Shown: positions 52,297 through 61,041 of the stretch, piece by piece
Layout: every line of letters begins with the position of its first letter
How positions within the stretch are numbered: the first letter of the stretch is position 1
Assembly (NCBI RefSeq): GCF_014641735.1
Contig: NZ_BMIH01000005.1
Coordinates: 62,001 to 126,000, forward strand
From: Sphingomonas metalli
Lineage (GTDB): Bacteria; Pseudomonadota; Alphaproteobacteria; Sphingomonadales; Sphingomonadaceae
Length of the DNA stretch: 64,000 nucleotides
Direction: 5' to 3'
The notes under the pieces: generated by a model
What the model was told of the DNA's origin: nothing
Database searches by the model: none
The model's input: only the letters and a program-made list of their open reading frames with translations
Made by a program: the position numbers and the translations under genes

Positions 52297-53366
52297 GCCG
52301 CGAGCATCGCATCGCCCGCGGCGACCTCTGCGTAGAGACGCTCGCAACGGTCGAGCCATAGCTCCTGGGTGAACAGGCGCTGCACCCGTGCGCGCGGCAC
52401 GGACGGCGGAATGGCGCGCGCGGCCTCGATCGCACGGGCCAGCGCCGCCACGTCTCCTGCCGGCGCGAAGGCCCCCGCGTCGCCGATCACCTCGCGCGCG
52501 GCGCCCATGTCGAAGGCGGCGACCGGCAGACCGCAGGCCATCGCCTCGGCCGCGACGAGGCCGAACGGCTCGTCCCAGCAGGGCGTGAAGACGAACAGCG
52601 AAGCGCCGCCGAGCGCCTCCGCCAGCGCCGCGCCGTCCAGATGGCCGCCATAGGCGATTTCGGGGCCGAGCAGCGGTGCCACCTCCGCCCGCCAATAGTC
52701 GGGATCCTCGATCGCGCCGAACAGCGTCAGCCGCACGCCCGCCGCCCGGGCCGCGCGGGCGGCGAGATGCGGCCCCTTGTTCGGGGTGATCCGCCCGCAC
52801 CATACCGCCTCGCCATTGCCGCCGGGCCGATAGGGCCAGCGTTCGACCGCGATGCCGTTGTGCAGCACCGAGGCCTGGGGCGGGGCGCCTTCGGGCCACC
52901 AGGCGGCGAGCTGCCGCGCGGAGGTGACCGTCAGCCGGTGGCGGGCGGCCGGGCTGGCGGCGACGAACCAGCGGAGCGCGTCATAGGGCGGGACGTGGAG
53001 CGACGTGACCGTCGGCACCCGGCCGGTGCGCCGCGGCTCGAGCGGGAAGCGGTGGAGGCTGTTGTTGTGGACGACGTCGAAGCCGCCGGCGGCGATCCGG
53101 TCGCAGGCGGCGTCATAGCCGCTATCGAGATGCGCGATCAGCGGCGCTGAGCCGCGATGCTCCGCCCAGGGGAAGGTGCGCTCATAATGTTCGGCGATCA
53201 CCGGATCGATGACGAAGCGCGGGTCGCTGTCGCCCGAGGCGAAGAGCACGACGTCGTGGCCGCGATCCTGCAACCCGGCGGCGAGCGCCCAGCAATGCGC
53301 TTCCATCCCGCCGGCAAAAGGCTGGGCGATGCGCTGGCGGACATGGGCGAGGATCGCGATCCTCAT
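52293..53366 (-). CDS. Family 4 glycosyltransferase
   Basis: This 357-residue GT-B retaining transferase has MRIAILAHVRQRIAQPFAGG, MEAHCWALAAGLQDRGH, FDVVHNNSLHRFPL, VWCGRITPNKGPHLAARA and FTPCWDEPFGLVAAEAMACG with the ExxxxxxxE motif. The start overlaps the upstream gene's stop by 4 nt (ATGA); the long in-frame extension upstream is the shadow of that gene. There are no membrane helices. The substrate is unknown. Confidence 0.92.
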   Translation of the reverse strand: MRIAILAHVRQRIAQPFAGGMEAHCWALAAGLQDRGHDVVLFASGDSDPRFVIDPVIAEHYERTFPWAEHRGSAPLIAHLDSGYDAACDRIAAGGFDVVHNNSLHRFPLEPRRTGRVPTVTSLHVPPYDALRWFVAASPAARHRLTVTSARQLAAWWPEGAPPQASVLHNGIAVERWPYRPGGNGEAVWCGRITPNKGPHLAARAARAAGVRLTLFGAIEDPDYWRAEVAPLLGPEIAYGGHLDGAALAEALGGASLFVFTPCWDEPFGLVAAEAMACGLPVAAFDMGAAREVIGDAGAFAPAGDVAALARAIEAARAIPPSVPRARVQRLFTQELWLDRCERLYAEVAAGDAMLAA

Positions 53367-54295
53367 GCCGCGACGGAGTCGCGCGGCGTTGCCGCAGCGG
53401 CGGCGGCCGCCAGCTGGCGCAGCACGCGCGCGGTGTTCGCATAGGGCTGATGGCTCTGCTGGCCGGTCAGCGCCAGATCGTGCGCATCGGGGCGGCGGAG
53501 GATCCGGATCGGACGACCCGGCGCGTCGTCGATCAGCCCCATCAGCCGAAAGGCGTGGAGCCAGTGGCCCATGGTGCGATATCCCCATTTCGCCTCGAAC
53601 AGCTGCGCGTTGCGCACGACGCTGTCGACATGGTGCACCGGCGGCATGTGATGGGGATGATATTGGTGATAGGCGAGGCCGCCCTTGATCCAGGCGATCG
53701 GCACCCCCGCCATGTCGAGCGTCTTGCCGAAATCGGTATCCTCGCCGCCATAGCCGCTGTACCGCTCGTCGAAGCCGCCGACCGAGAGGAAGGTCGCGCG
53801 TCGCATCGCGAAGTTGAGCGACCAGAAGCAGCGATAGTCGGAACAGGCCTCCCAGCCGCGCGGCGGCGGGCCGCGCCGGTCCGAATGCTTCTCCGCCACC
53901 GCGGCGAAGCCCTCATAGTCCCAGTCCCCCGCGGTCGCGCCGCCCGGCAGGTACATCACCTCGCCCATCAGCAGTGCGTCGATCTCGCTCGCGAAGCCGG
54001 CATAGTCGGCGATCAGCCCGGGTGTCGGGATGCAATCCATGTCCAGGAAGACGAGCAGCTCGCCGCTGGCGGCGCGCGCGGCGGCGTTGCGCGCGGCGGC
54101 GAGCGGCAGCGCGTCCGCCGTCACCGACATCTGGCGGATCGGGAAGGGAGCGTTCGGCAGCACGTAGAGTTCGTCCTGCATCACCGCGACGATCAGCTCG
54201 ACCGGCGGCTGCGTCTGGCGCGACAGGCCGCGGACGACATTGGCCAGGTGATCGGCGCGGCCCTTCGCCAGCGTGACGACGGAAACGGTGGTCAT
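53363..54295 (-). CDS. Family 2 glycosyltransferase with galactosyltransferase-like C-terminal part
   Basis: This 310-residue GT-A transferase has VSVVTLAKGRADHLANVVRG, ALPLAAARNAAARAASGELL and the metal motif VFLDMDCIPTPG. The C-terminal part NFAMRRATFLSVGGFDERYS then GYGGEDTDFGKTL resembles the second domain of polypeptide GalNAc- and galactosyltransferases. A His-rich stretch (YHQYHPHHMPPVHHVD) may help bind metal. It overlaps both neighbours by 4 nt. Confidence 0.91.
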   Translation of the reverse strand: MTTVSVVTLAKGRADHLANVVRGLSRQTQPPVELIVAVMQDELYVLPNAPFPIRQMSVTADALPLAAARNAAARAASGELLVFLDMDCIPTPGLIADYAGFASEIDALLMGEVMYLPGGATAGDWDYEGFAAVAEKHSDRRGPPPRGWEACSDYRCFWSLNFAMRRATFLSVGGFDERYSGYGGEDTDFGKTLDMAGVPIAWIKGGLAYHQYHPHHMPPVHHVDSVVRNAQLFEAKWGYRTMGHWLHAFRLMGLIDDAPGRPIRILRRPDAHDLALTGQQSHQPYANTARVLRQLAAAAAAATPRDSVAA

Positions 54296-55437
54296 GGACG
54301 GCGGGTCTCCAGAGGGGGGAGGGTCATGGGGGTGGGGACCGGCGTCCACAGCCGGTGGGCGAGCGCCTCCAGCCACAGGGCGACGCGATCCGCCGGTGCA
54401 TCGTCGATCATCGCGCGCTGACGATCCGGGCAATGCCCGCCCCGTGCCTCGGCCAGGGCGGCGGTCCAGCCCTGCGCCGAGGACGGAAGGTGCGGGCGCA
54501 CGCAGGCGACGCCGGCGGCGGCCAGCGCCTCCGCCTTGCGGTGCTGCTCGTCGAAATAGCGCCATTCCGGCACCGCCAGCCAGGGTCGGCCCGCGGCCAG
54601 GATCTGCTGGCAGCTGGTGTTGCCGGTCGAGGCGACGACGAGATTGGCGGCGGCGATATGGTCGGCTGCATCCTCCACCCAGCCGCGATGTTCGATATTG
54701 GCGGGCTCGGTCGCGTGCCAGTCGCGCTGGACCTTGCCGATCGTGATCCAGCGTGCGCCCGGCCGCGCGCGTGCACCGACGCCGAGCGGCGCCTGCGCGA
54801 AGCCCTCGCCGCCGCCGCCGGAGAGGACGAGGATCACCTCCTCGTCCACGGCGACGCCGATCCGCTGGCGTGCGACCTCGCGCTCGGGCATGCGCACATC
54901 GACGCCGAGCCCGCCCGCGAAACACGTCTTGGCGCGCATCGCCGCGTCCCATTCGGGCTGGGCGAGCGCGGCATGATAGGGAGCGAGCAGCCCGGCGGCG
55001 CCGTCATAGGCGGCGCGGTGGCCCGGGTCGTCGCGGTCGCCATGCTGGAGGATCTTGACGTGGGGCACCGAGCAGATCCGCGCGAGCTGCGCCACTTCCG
55101 CCGAGACGTCGCAGATCATCAGCGCGGGGTTGGCGCTGTCGAACCAGGCGGCGAGGGTCGCCATGGCGCGGCGGATGCCGGGCCAGCCGAGCGGCGCGCA
55201 ATGCAGGGTCTGCGGCGTCGGCACCCAGTCCATCGTCTGCGGCTCGTCGCCACACGGCTCGAACAGCGAGGGCAGGCGGACGATCTCGACATGCCCGGGC
55301 AGGGCCGGAAAGATGTCGTCGCGCGCGCTGAAGATGGTCAGCGGCCGGGACGGGGGCAGGGCGTGCGCGATCGCGGCGCACCGCTCCGCATGGCCGCGAC
55401 CCTGGTGGTGGACGAAATAGCCGAAGGGCTGCGTCAT
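54292..55437 (-). CDS. GT-B glycosyltransferase, MurG-like
   Basis: This 381-residue protein has the MurG-type N-terminal motif FGYFVHHQGRGHAERCAAIA, a glycine-rich loop (LVLSGGGGEGFAQAPLG) and the nucleotide-sugar motif STGNTSCQQILAAGRPWLAV followed by EWRYFDEQHRKAEAL. This is the arrangement seen in MurG and UDP-glucuronosyl-type enzymes. It has no clear membrane anchor. It overlaps both neighbours by 4 nt. The donor is probably a UDP-sugar. Confidence 0.85.
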   Translation of the reverse strand: MTQPFGYFVHHQGRGHAERCAAIAHALPPSRPLTIFSARDDIFPALPGHVEIVRLPSLFEPCGDEPQTMDWVPTPQTLHCAPLGWPGIRRAMATLAAWFDSANPALMICDVSAEVAQLARICSVPHVKILQHGDRDDPGHRAAYDGAAGLLAPYHAALAQPEWDAAMRAKTCFAGGLGVDVRMPEREVARQRIGVAVDEEVILVLSGGGGEGFAQAPLGVGARARPGARWITIGKVQRDWHATEPANIEHRGWVEDAADHIAAANLVVASTGNTSCQQILAAGRPWLAVPEWRYFDEQHRKAEALAAAGVACVRPHLPSSAQGWTAALAEARGGHCPDRQRAMIDDAPADRVALWLEALAHRLWTPVPTPMTLPPLETRRP

Positions 55438-57440
55438 GCCGCTACCGCCGCGGCATCGACGGGGGCGAGACCGAGCAGGGCCAGCCCTTCGAGCACGCCG
55501 GCGGCGTGATGCGCCGCGACGCGGTGCAGGCCCGGACGCACGGGAAGCTGCGCCAGCTCGCCGCTCGCATTGCCGACGACGATCGCATGGCCGCACGCCG
55601 CCAGCATGTCCGCATCGTTGCCGCTGTCGCCCGCGGCGACGCAGTCGGCGAGCGTCCAGCCATGCAGCGCGGCATAGGCGGCGATCGCGCTGGCCTTGCC
55701 GCCGCCGGGCGCCAGAACGTCGATCAGCTGGTCGTGCGAGAAGACGATGCGGGCCTGAAGCTTCGCCGCGTCCAGGGCGGCGCGGATCCGACTGGCATCG
55801 GCGGCGCTGCCATAGAAGCTGATCTTGTGCGGGCCGGCCGTCGCGGCGGGTTGCGCCGCAAGCCCGAGCGGCGCGAGCGCGTCGATGACGGCCGGGCGAT
55901 CCCAATTCTCGTCCAGACGCCGCGCATAGTCGTCGCAGGCCCGCCATCCGCCGATGCCATGGGGCAGCATGATGCGCGTCCCGACATCGACGATGAAGGC
56001 GTCGGGGGAGGGCAGGCGCCAGCGGCGCAGGATCATCCGCGCCGCGTCGAAGCTGCGCCCGGTCGCCACCACGAAGGGCAGCGACGCGCGCTGCCGCCAT
56101 CGTGCGAACTCGGCGGCGGCGGGGAGGCAGCCGGTCAGCGTGTTGTCGATATCGCTGGCGAGGAGCTTCGGCGTCGCCAGTCGACCATAGAGCGTGCGCG
56201 TCGCGGCGGCATAGCGATGCCAGCAATATCGGTCCGCGCCGCGCATGCCGGCGGCGGCGCAGTGCGCGTGGCGCGCCGGATCGCCGACGATCGCCCGGAT
56301 CGCCGCGGCGATCGCCCCGGTATCGCGGGGATCGACGACCAAGCCGTGGCCGAGCGTCTCGACGATCTCCGCCGGACCGCCGTTGCGGGTCGCGACCACC
56401 GGCACGCCCGCCGCGGCGGCCTCGATCAGCGTCAGTCCGAACGGTTCGTGCAACGCCGGATTAACGAATATGCCGCCCCGCGCGGCGCGGGCATACAGCG
56501 CGGCCACGTCGTCCGCATCGTGTTGCGGCGGCAGGGCGATGCGACCCTTCAGCCCGGGATCGGCCGCCAGGATGTGCAGTTCGTCCAGCACCGTGCGCTC
56601 GTCCTCCGAGGCGTGATCGTGCCGCCCGGCGAGGATGACGAGGTTGGCCGTCCCGCGCAGTGTGGCATCGCCGGCATAGGCGCGGACCAGCGCCGCGAGG
56701 TTCTTCTTGGCGACGGGCCGCGCAACGGCGAGGATGATCGGCCGCTCCGGCCGATCGAGCCATTCGCCCAGCCGGTCCGCCAGGGTCGGCCGCGTCGGCA
56801 ACAGGTCGCGGCGCGGTACCCCCGGCGCGATGGCATGCACCCGCGCGCCGAGCGCCACGCCATAGCCGCCGAGCTGCTCCGTCGCCTCTTCCCGCGTCGA
56901 GACGACGATCGCCGCGGCGGCTGCGATCGCGGCGCCCTCCGCCGCGATCCGCGTCTCGAGCCCGGCACAGGCGATCCGTTGCGCGCGCTTGTCGATGCCG
57001 AGCGCGTGCGGCGTGTAGACGAACGGGATGCCGAAGCGGCGCTGCGCCGCCATCGCCACCGCGGCGGCGTCGGCGAAATGCGCATGGATCACGTCGGGTC
57101 GGCGCGGCATCCCGGCGAGATGCTCGAGAAAGGCGGCGGTGAAGGCGGGGAGATCGGCGCCGAGCGCTTCCTTCTCGAGGTAGCGCCGATCGCCCGTGGC
57201 GATGCGCGCGATCGTCAGTCCCGGCGCGACCGTCTCTTCGGGCTGCGCATAGGCAGAGCCGAGCCGGGCATCCTCGAACAGGCGGGTGGCGATGATCACC
57301 CGATCGACGTCCGGCAGCCGCGCCTGATGCGCCGCGGCGTCGAGCACATAGGCGATGTGCCCGCCCGTATCAGCCGTGATGCCGAAGTCCGTGGGAGGCG
57401 CCTTGAGACAACCGCCGAGCGCCAGATGAAGGATGATCAC
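55434..57440 (-). CDS. Sucrose-phosphate-synthase-like transferase fused to HAD phosphatase, first gene of operon
   Basis: This 668-residue protein has an N-terminal GT4 domain of the sucrose/mannosylfructose-phosphate synthase type: FGITADTGGHIAYVLDAA, FVYTPHALGIDKRAQR, ILAVARPVAKKNLAALVRAY and NPALHEPFGLTLIEAAAAGV. From about residue 425 it is a HAD phosphatase: LLASDIDNTLTG (nucleophile Asp near 427), VVATGRSFDAARMIL, and AAGDSGNDADML for metal. The sequence suggests it makes and dephosphorylates a sugar phosphate such as sucrose- or mannosylfructose-phosphate; which one cannot be told. AGGGG precedes the ATG. It leads the six-gene operon. Confidence 0.88.
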   Translation of the reverse strand: MIILHLALGGCLKAPPTDFGITADTGGHIAYVLDAAAHQARLPDVDRVIIATRLFEDARLGSAYAQPEETVAPGLTIARIATGDRRYLEKEALGADLPAFTAAFLEHLAGMPRRPDVIHAHFADAAAVAMAAQRRFGIPFVYTPHALGIDKRAQRIACAGLETRIAAEGAAIAAAAAIVVSTREEATEQLGGYGVALGARVHAIAPGVPRRDLLPTRPTLADRLGEWLDRPERPIILAVARPVAKKNLAALVRAYAGDATLRGTANLVILAGRHDHASEDERTVLDELHILAADPGLKGRIALPPQHDADDVAALYARAARGGIFVNPALHEPFGLTLIEAAAAGVPVVATRNGGPAEIVETLGHGLVVDPRDTGAIAAAIRAIVGDPARHAHCAAAGMRGADRYCWHRYAAATRTLYGRLATPKLLASDIDNTLTGCLPAAAEFARWRQRASLPFVVATGRSFDAARMILRRWRLPSPDAFIVDVGTRIMLPHGIGGWRACDDYARRLDENWDRPAVIDALAPLGLAAQPAATAGPHKISFYGSAADASRIRAALDAAKLQARIVFSHDQLIDVLAPGGGKASAIAAYAALHGWTLADCVAAGDSGNDADMLAACGHAIVVGNASGELAQLPVRPGLHRVAAHHAAGVLEGLALLGLAPVDAAAVAA

Positions 57441-57618
57441 GAGCGCCCCTTTTCATTGCTGGAGCGTAACGTGGCTTCGGCAATTTTGCTCCGAAGTATC
57501 TATCTAGATTAGTTTTTACGCTCTGGTGTGCCGTGTCGGGACAGGGCGGAGCAGGCCGAAAGGGCGCGTTCGGCGACCACTTTGCGCTTTGGTAAGACAC
57601 GGCATGCAAGGCTGCCGC

Positions 57619-58434
57619 ATGATCCGGGAGCATCCTGCACCGTCGACGCCCGATCGACGGATCGCGCTGCTGATAGACGCCGACAATGTCGCGCCTTCGA
57701 AGATCGATGCGATCGTCGCGCAGCTATCGGCCTTCGGCATCGCCAACGTCCGCCGCGCCTATGGCGACTGGACGAGCGAGACGCTGAAGGGATGGAAGGA
57801 GAAGCTGCACCTGTTCGCCATCCGGCCGATGCAACAGTTCAGCTACTCGACCGGCAAGAACGCCACCGACATGGCGCTCGTCATCGACGCGATGGAACTG
57901 CTCTATACCCAGCGGCTGGACGGCTTCTGCATCGTCTCCAGCGATGCGGACTTCACGCCCCTGGTGATGCAGCTCAAGGCCAATGGCCGCGACGTCCACG
58001 GCTTTGGTGAGCGGAAGACGCCCAAACCATTCGTCAACGCCTGTACGAGCTTCCTGTACCTCGATGGCGGCGGGGACGGCACCGCCATTGCCGGGAACGG
58101 CGCCGGCGGCCCGCAAACCGGTCCGGCGACCGTGGACGACATTGCCGTCCGTCTCGCGACGCCGGTCCGGAACCTGGCAGGCGACACGAAATTGATCATT
58201 GCCCTGCGCAGCGGGGTCGAAGCCTGCGCCCGGCAGGACGGATGGGCGCCGATCGCGGCCGTGGGCTGCGAGACCAAGCGCCAGGCCGCCATCGACCCGC
58301 GCGCCTATGGCGCGAAAAGCTTTACCGACCTATTCGAGAAGACCAGGCTGTTCGACATCGTCAGATCCGCGAGCGGCCATGCCTATGTGGCGGACAAGCG
58401 AAACAAGGCCCGGGCGCCATCGCCGGAAATCTAG
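57619..58434 (+). CDS. NYN-domain (PIN-like) protein with OST-HTH/LOTUS-type end
   Basis: This 271-residue protein has a NYN nuclease-like domain. Its acidic residues lie in IALLIDADNVAPSKID, KNATDMALVIDAMELLY and CIVSSDADFTPLVMQLK, matching the metal-binding positions of PIN-like RNases. After a Gly-rich linker (about 145-165) the C-terminal part IIALRSGVEACARQDGWAPI then GAKSFTDLFEKTRLFDIV resembles an OST-HTH RNA-binding domain. ATG 57619 with AAGG upstream is preferred; ATG 57604 is possible. It is divergent from the glycan operon. Confidence 0.88.
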   Translation: MIREHPAPSTPDRRIALLIDADNVAPSKIDAIVAQLSAFGIANVRRAYGDWTSETLKGWKEKLHLFAIRPMQQFSYSTGKNATDMALVIDAMELLYTQRLDGFCIVSSDADFTPLVMQLKANGRDVHGFGERKTPKPFVNACTSFLYLDGGGDGTAIAGNGAGGPQTGPATVDDIAVRLATPVRNLAGDTKLIIALRSGVEACARQDGWAPIAAVGCETKRQAAIDPRAYGAKSFTDLFEKTRLFDIVRSASGHAYVADKRNKARAPSPEI

Positions 58435-58525
58435 ATCGGGGAGCATAGGGTCGTTCGGTCCGCGCCGAGCGACACCGAAGCATCGGTGACATCTTGTTGT
58501 GGCGTGAGGCCACGCAGCGCGGTCC

Positions 58526-60010
58526 TCACGATCTGCAATAGCGATCGACATAGTCGGCATGGGCGGGCAGGCCCGACACGGTTCGCTTCATCCGTTCGCG
58601 CATCGATCCGAGCATCCGGTCGAGTTCGTCGTCGCGCAGCTTGCCGGCGACCGGATGCCATGCCCGCGGCAGCAGGCCCTGTCCCATCATCACCTGGACC
58701 CAGCTGTTCTCGGCGAACAACTCCTCATTCCGGCGGAAGACGCGGCCTGTATCGCGGAACAACCCGATCTTCTGCTCGAGCGTATCGGGGATCGGCATGG
58801 CCGCGCAATAGCGCCAGAAGGCGCTGTCGCGCCGATCCGTGACCTTGTAGTGGAGGATCAGGAAGTCGCGGATCTGGACCATGTCAATCGACTGCTGGTC
58901 GTTGAACTCCGCACGGTCGCGCTCGCTGATCCCGCCCTGCGTGGGGAACAGCCGCAGCAGGCGCAGAATGGCCCGCTGGATCAGGTGGATGCTCGTGGAT
59001 TCGAGCGGTTCCATAAAGCCGCCGGACAGGCCGATCGCCACGCAGTTGCGGTGCCACTGCCTGCGCCGGGCGCCGGTGCCGAAGCGCAGCATGTTCGGCT
59101 CTGATAGGCGTGCACCCTCGATATTGCCCATCAGGCGGTCGCGCGCGCGCTCATGATCGAGATAGCGCGAGCAGTAGACGATGCCGTTGCCGGCGCGATG
59201 CTGAAGCGGGATGCGCCACTGCCAGCCGGCATCATGGGCCATGGCTCGGGTATAGGGGACGGGCGGTCCCACGCTCTGCGTCTGCACCGCGATGGCGGCA
59301 TCGCAGGGAAGCCAGTGCGACCAGTCGTCGAAGCCGGCATGCAGCGCCTGCTCGATCAGGAGCGCGCGGAACCCCGTACAGTCGATGAACAAATCGCCCT
59401 CGATCCGAGCGCCGGATTCGAGCATCAGCGCGGCGATATCGCCGCTCTCGCCGTCGAGCTCGACCTGCGCGATCCGCCCTTCGACCCGGGTGGCCCCGTC
59501 CGTCTCCGCCATGCCGCGGAGAAACTGTCCGTAGCGCGTCGCGTCGAGCTGATAGGCGTAGTTCAGCGGATCTTCGGGAAGATGGGCGAAGCGCCCGTCT
59601 AGGGCGGCCCGCAGCTCGAGACAGTAATCGTCATAGCTTTGTGGATGGCCGCGTCGGCGCGCCTCCAGCCAGAAATGCTGGAAGCCGGCGGCCCAATGAT
59701 CCTTGCCGGTTAATCCGAAGGAGTGGAAGTAGCTGCTTTCCGGATCCTTCCAGCCTTTGAACAGGATGCCGAGCTTGAAGGTCGCCTGGGTCGCGCGCAT
59801 GAACGCGGCCTCGTCGATGCCGAGCAGCCGGTTGTAGGTGACGAGCGGCGGGATCGTCGATTCACCCACGCCGACCGTGCCGATCGCATCGGACTCGATC
59901 AGGGTGACTCGGACCATGCGACCCATGATGCGGGCGATCGCCGCGGCGGCCATCCAGCCGGCCGTGCCGCCGCCGGCGATGACGACATGAACGATGCGGT
60001 CGTCGTTCAT
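58526..60010 (-). CDS. Flavin-dependent halogenase family protein (tryptophan-halogenase-like), copy 1
   Basis: This 494-residue protein has the FAD motif VVIAGGGTAGWMAAAAIARI, the conserved lysine region QATFKLGILFKGW, the halogenase signature GWQWRIPLQHRAGNG (WxWxIP), and PLESTSIHLIQRAILRLLRL. These match active flavin-dependent halogenases, although many receptor-linked homologues have unknown substrates. It needs reduced FAD from a reductase not encoded here. The ATG overlaps the stop of the cupin-like gene by 4 nt. It is last in the cluster. Confidence 0.9.
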   Translation of the reverse strand: MNDDRIVHVVIAGGGTAGWMAAAAIARIMGRMVRVTLIESDAIGTVGVGESTIPPLVTYNRLLGIDEAAFMRATQATFKLGILFKGWKDPESSYFHSFGLTGKDHWAAGFQHFWLEARRRGHPQSYDDYCLELRAALDGRFAHLPEDPLNYAYQLDATRYGQFLRGMAETDGATRVEGRIAQVELDGESGDIAALMLESGARIEGDLFIDCTGFRALLIEQALHAGFDDWSHWLPCDAAIAVQTQSVGPPVPYTRAMAHDAGWQWRIPLQHRAGNGIVYCSRYLDHERARDRLMGNIEGARLSEPNMLRFGTGARRRQWHRNCVAIGLSGGFMEPLESTSIHLIQRAILRLLRLFPTQGGISERDRAEFNDQQSIDMVQIRDFLILHYKVTDRRDSAFWRYCAAMPIPDTLEQKIGLFRDTGRVFRRNEELFAENSWVQVMMGQGLLPRAWHPVAGKLRDDELDRMLGSMRERMKRTVSGLPAHADYVDRYCRS

Positions 60011-61041
60011 CGGCCCAGCGCCCGCAGCAAAAAGGCTCGCAGCCGTCCCGCGGCCTCCGCGGTCAGGGGCGACAGGATACTGCGTGCCTGTTCGGGGATA
60101 TGGCCGACCGTGTCGGGACCGTTTTCGAACACGTAATGGTCGAACATGGCGCGCCAATAGGCTTTCTGCCCCGCCGGCAGGTCACGGACGCTGAGGATCG
60201 CGTGGTTGAGCGCGTCCTGGGGCTGGCCGAGCCAGCGCGGCGTCTCGCGCCACCAATAGTTGACGAGGACGTTGAAGGCGTCGAGCCCTTCGACATGATG
60301 CCACCACAGGGCGGGAATATGGAGGGCGTCGCCCGCCTCCAGCTCCGCGACGAGACCGTGGCCCAGCGCCGTGCAGAAACGCGGATGGGCGGCGAAGTCC
60401 GGTCGGTGGAAATCGACCATGCTGATCGCGCGGCCGGCCGGTGTATGGTCGATCGGGCCGAGATAGAGGTTGGCGAACTGATCGGGTGGGAACAGGGTGA
60501 AGCGACGTCGGCCGACGGCGACGCAGGCGAGATTGTCGGGAACGTCGTTATGCGCCGCGATCCGCGACCGGGTGCCGATCCAGATGCTCGCGATGGGGGT
60601 GCGGTCGCCCAGATCGAGGGCGTTGGCATCCTGCAAACCGCAGAAGGGGGTCTTCATGTCGACCGCGCCGATATAGACGGGGCGGCTGGTCGCCGTCCCC
60701 TCTTCCTGCGCCGCGATCTGCGCGAAGATGTCGGGAAGCCGCGACTGCACGGTGGCGAAGTTCAGCGCCATCCCCGCGTCGTAGAACAGGCGGCCGTCGC
60801 TGTCGGGGGTGCCGATCGAGACCGTGAACGGGATGTCGCGACGCAGAGCGAGGAGATAGTCGCGCGCCGCCTGCGCGGAGCGGCGGCCGGCGCGGACCAG
60901 CGGCCAGTCCGCGACCAGGCCCCTCACGATGAAGGGGCGCGTCGCGGCGCGCAGCCGAGCATCGAGATCTGCGGCGTCGGCGACCGTCACCACCTCTACC
61001 CTGGACAGGGCGGCGAAAATCCCCGCGTCCATCTCAGCCAT
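60007..61041 (-). CDS. Cupin-like (JmjC-type) protein
   Basis: This 344-residue protein has the cupin_8/JmjC layout: RPFIVRGLVADWPLVRAG at the start, and an iron motif HxD in IAAHNDVPDNLACVAVGRRR near residue 164. Then come FTLFPPDQFANLYLGPIDHT and the second histidine in GDALHIPALWWHHVEGLDAF. Such proteins are usually Fe(II)/2-oxoglutarate oxygenases that hydroxylate protein side chains; the target is unknown. It overlaps SapC by 8 nt and the halogenase by 4 nt. It is a recurrent partner of receptor-linked halogenases. Confidence 0.88.
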   Translation of the reverse strand: MAEMDAGIFAALSRVEVVTVADAADLDARLRAATRPFIVRGLVADWPLVRAGRRSAQAARDYLLALRRDIPFTVSIGTPDSDGRLFYDAGMALNFATVQSRLPDIFAQIAAQEEGTATSRPVYIGAVDMKTPFCGLQDANALDLGDRTPIASIWIGTRSRIAAHNDVPDNLACVAVGRRRFTLFPPDQFANLYLGPIDHTPAGRAISMVDFHRPDFAAHPRFCTALGHGLVAELEAGDALHIPALWWHHVEGLDAFNVLVNYWWRETPRWLGQPQDALNHAILSVRDLPAGQKAYWRAMFDHYVFENGPDTVGHIPEQARSILSPLTAEAAGRLRAFLLRALGR

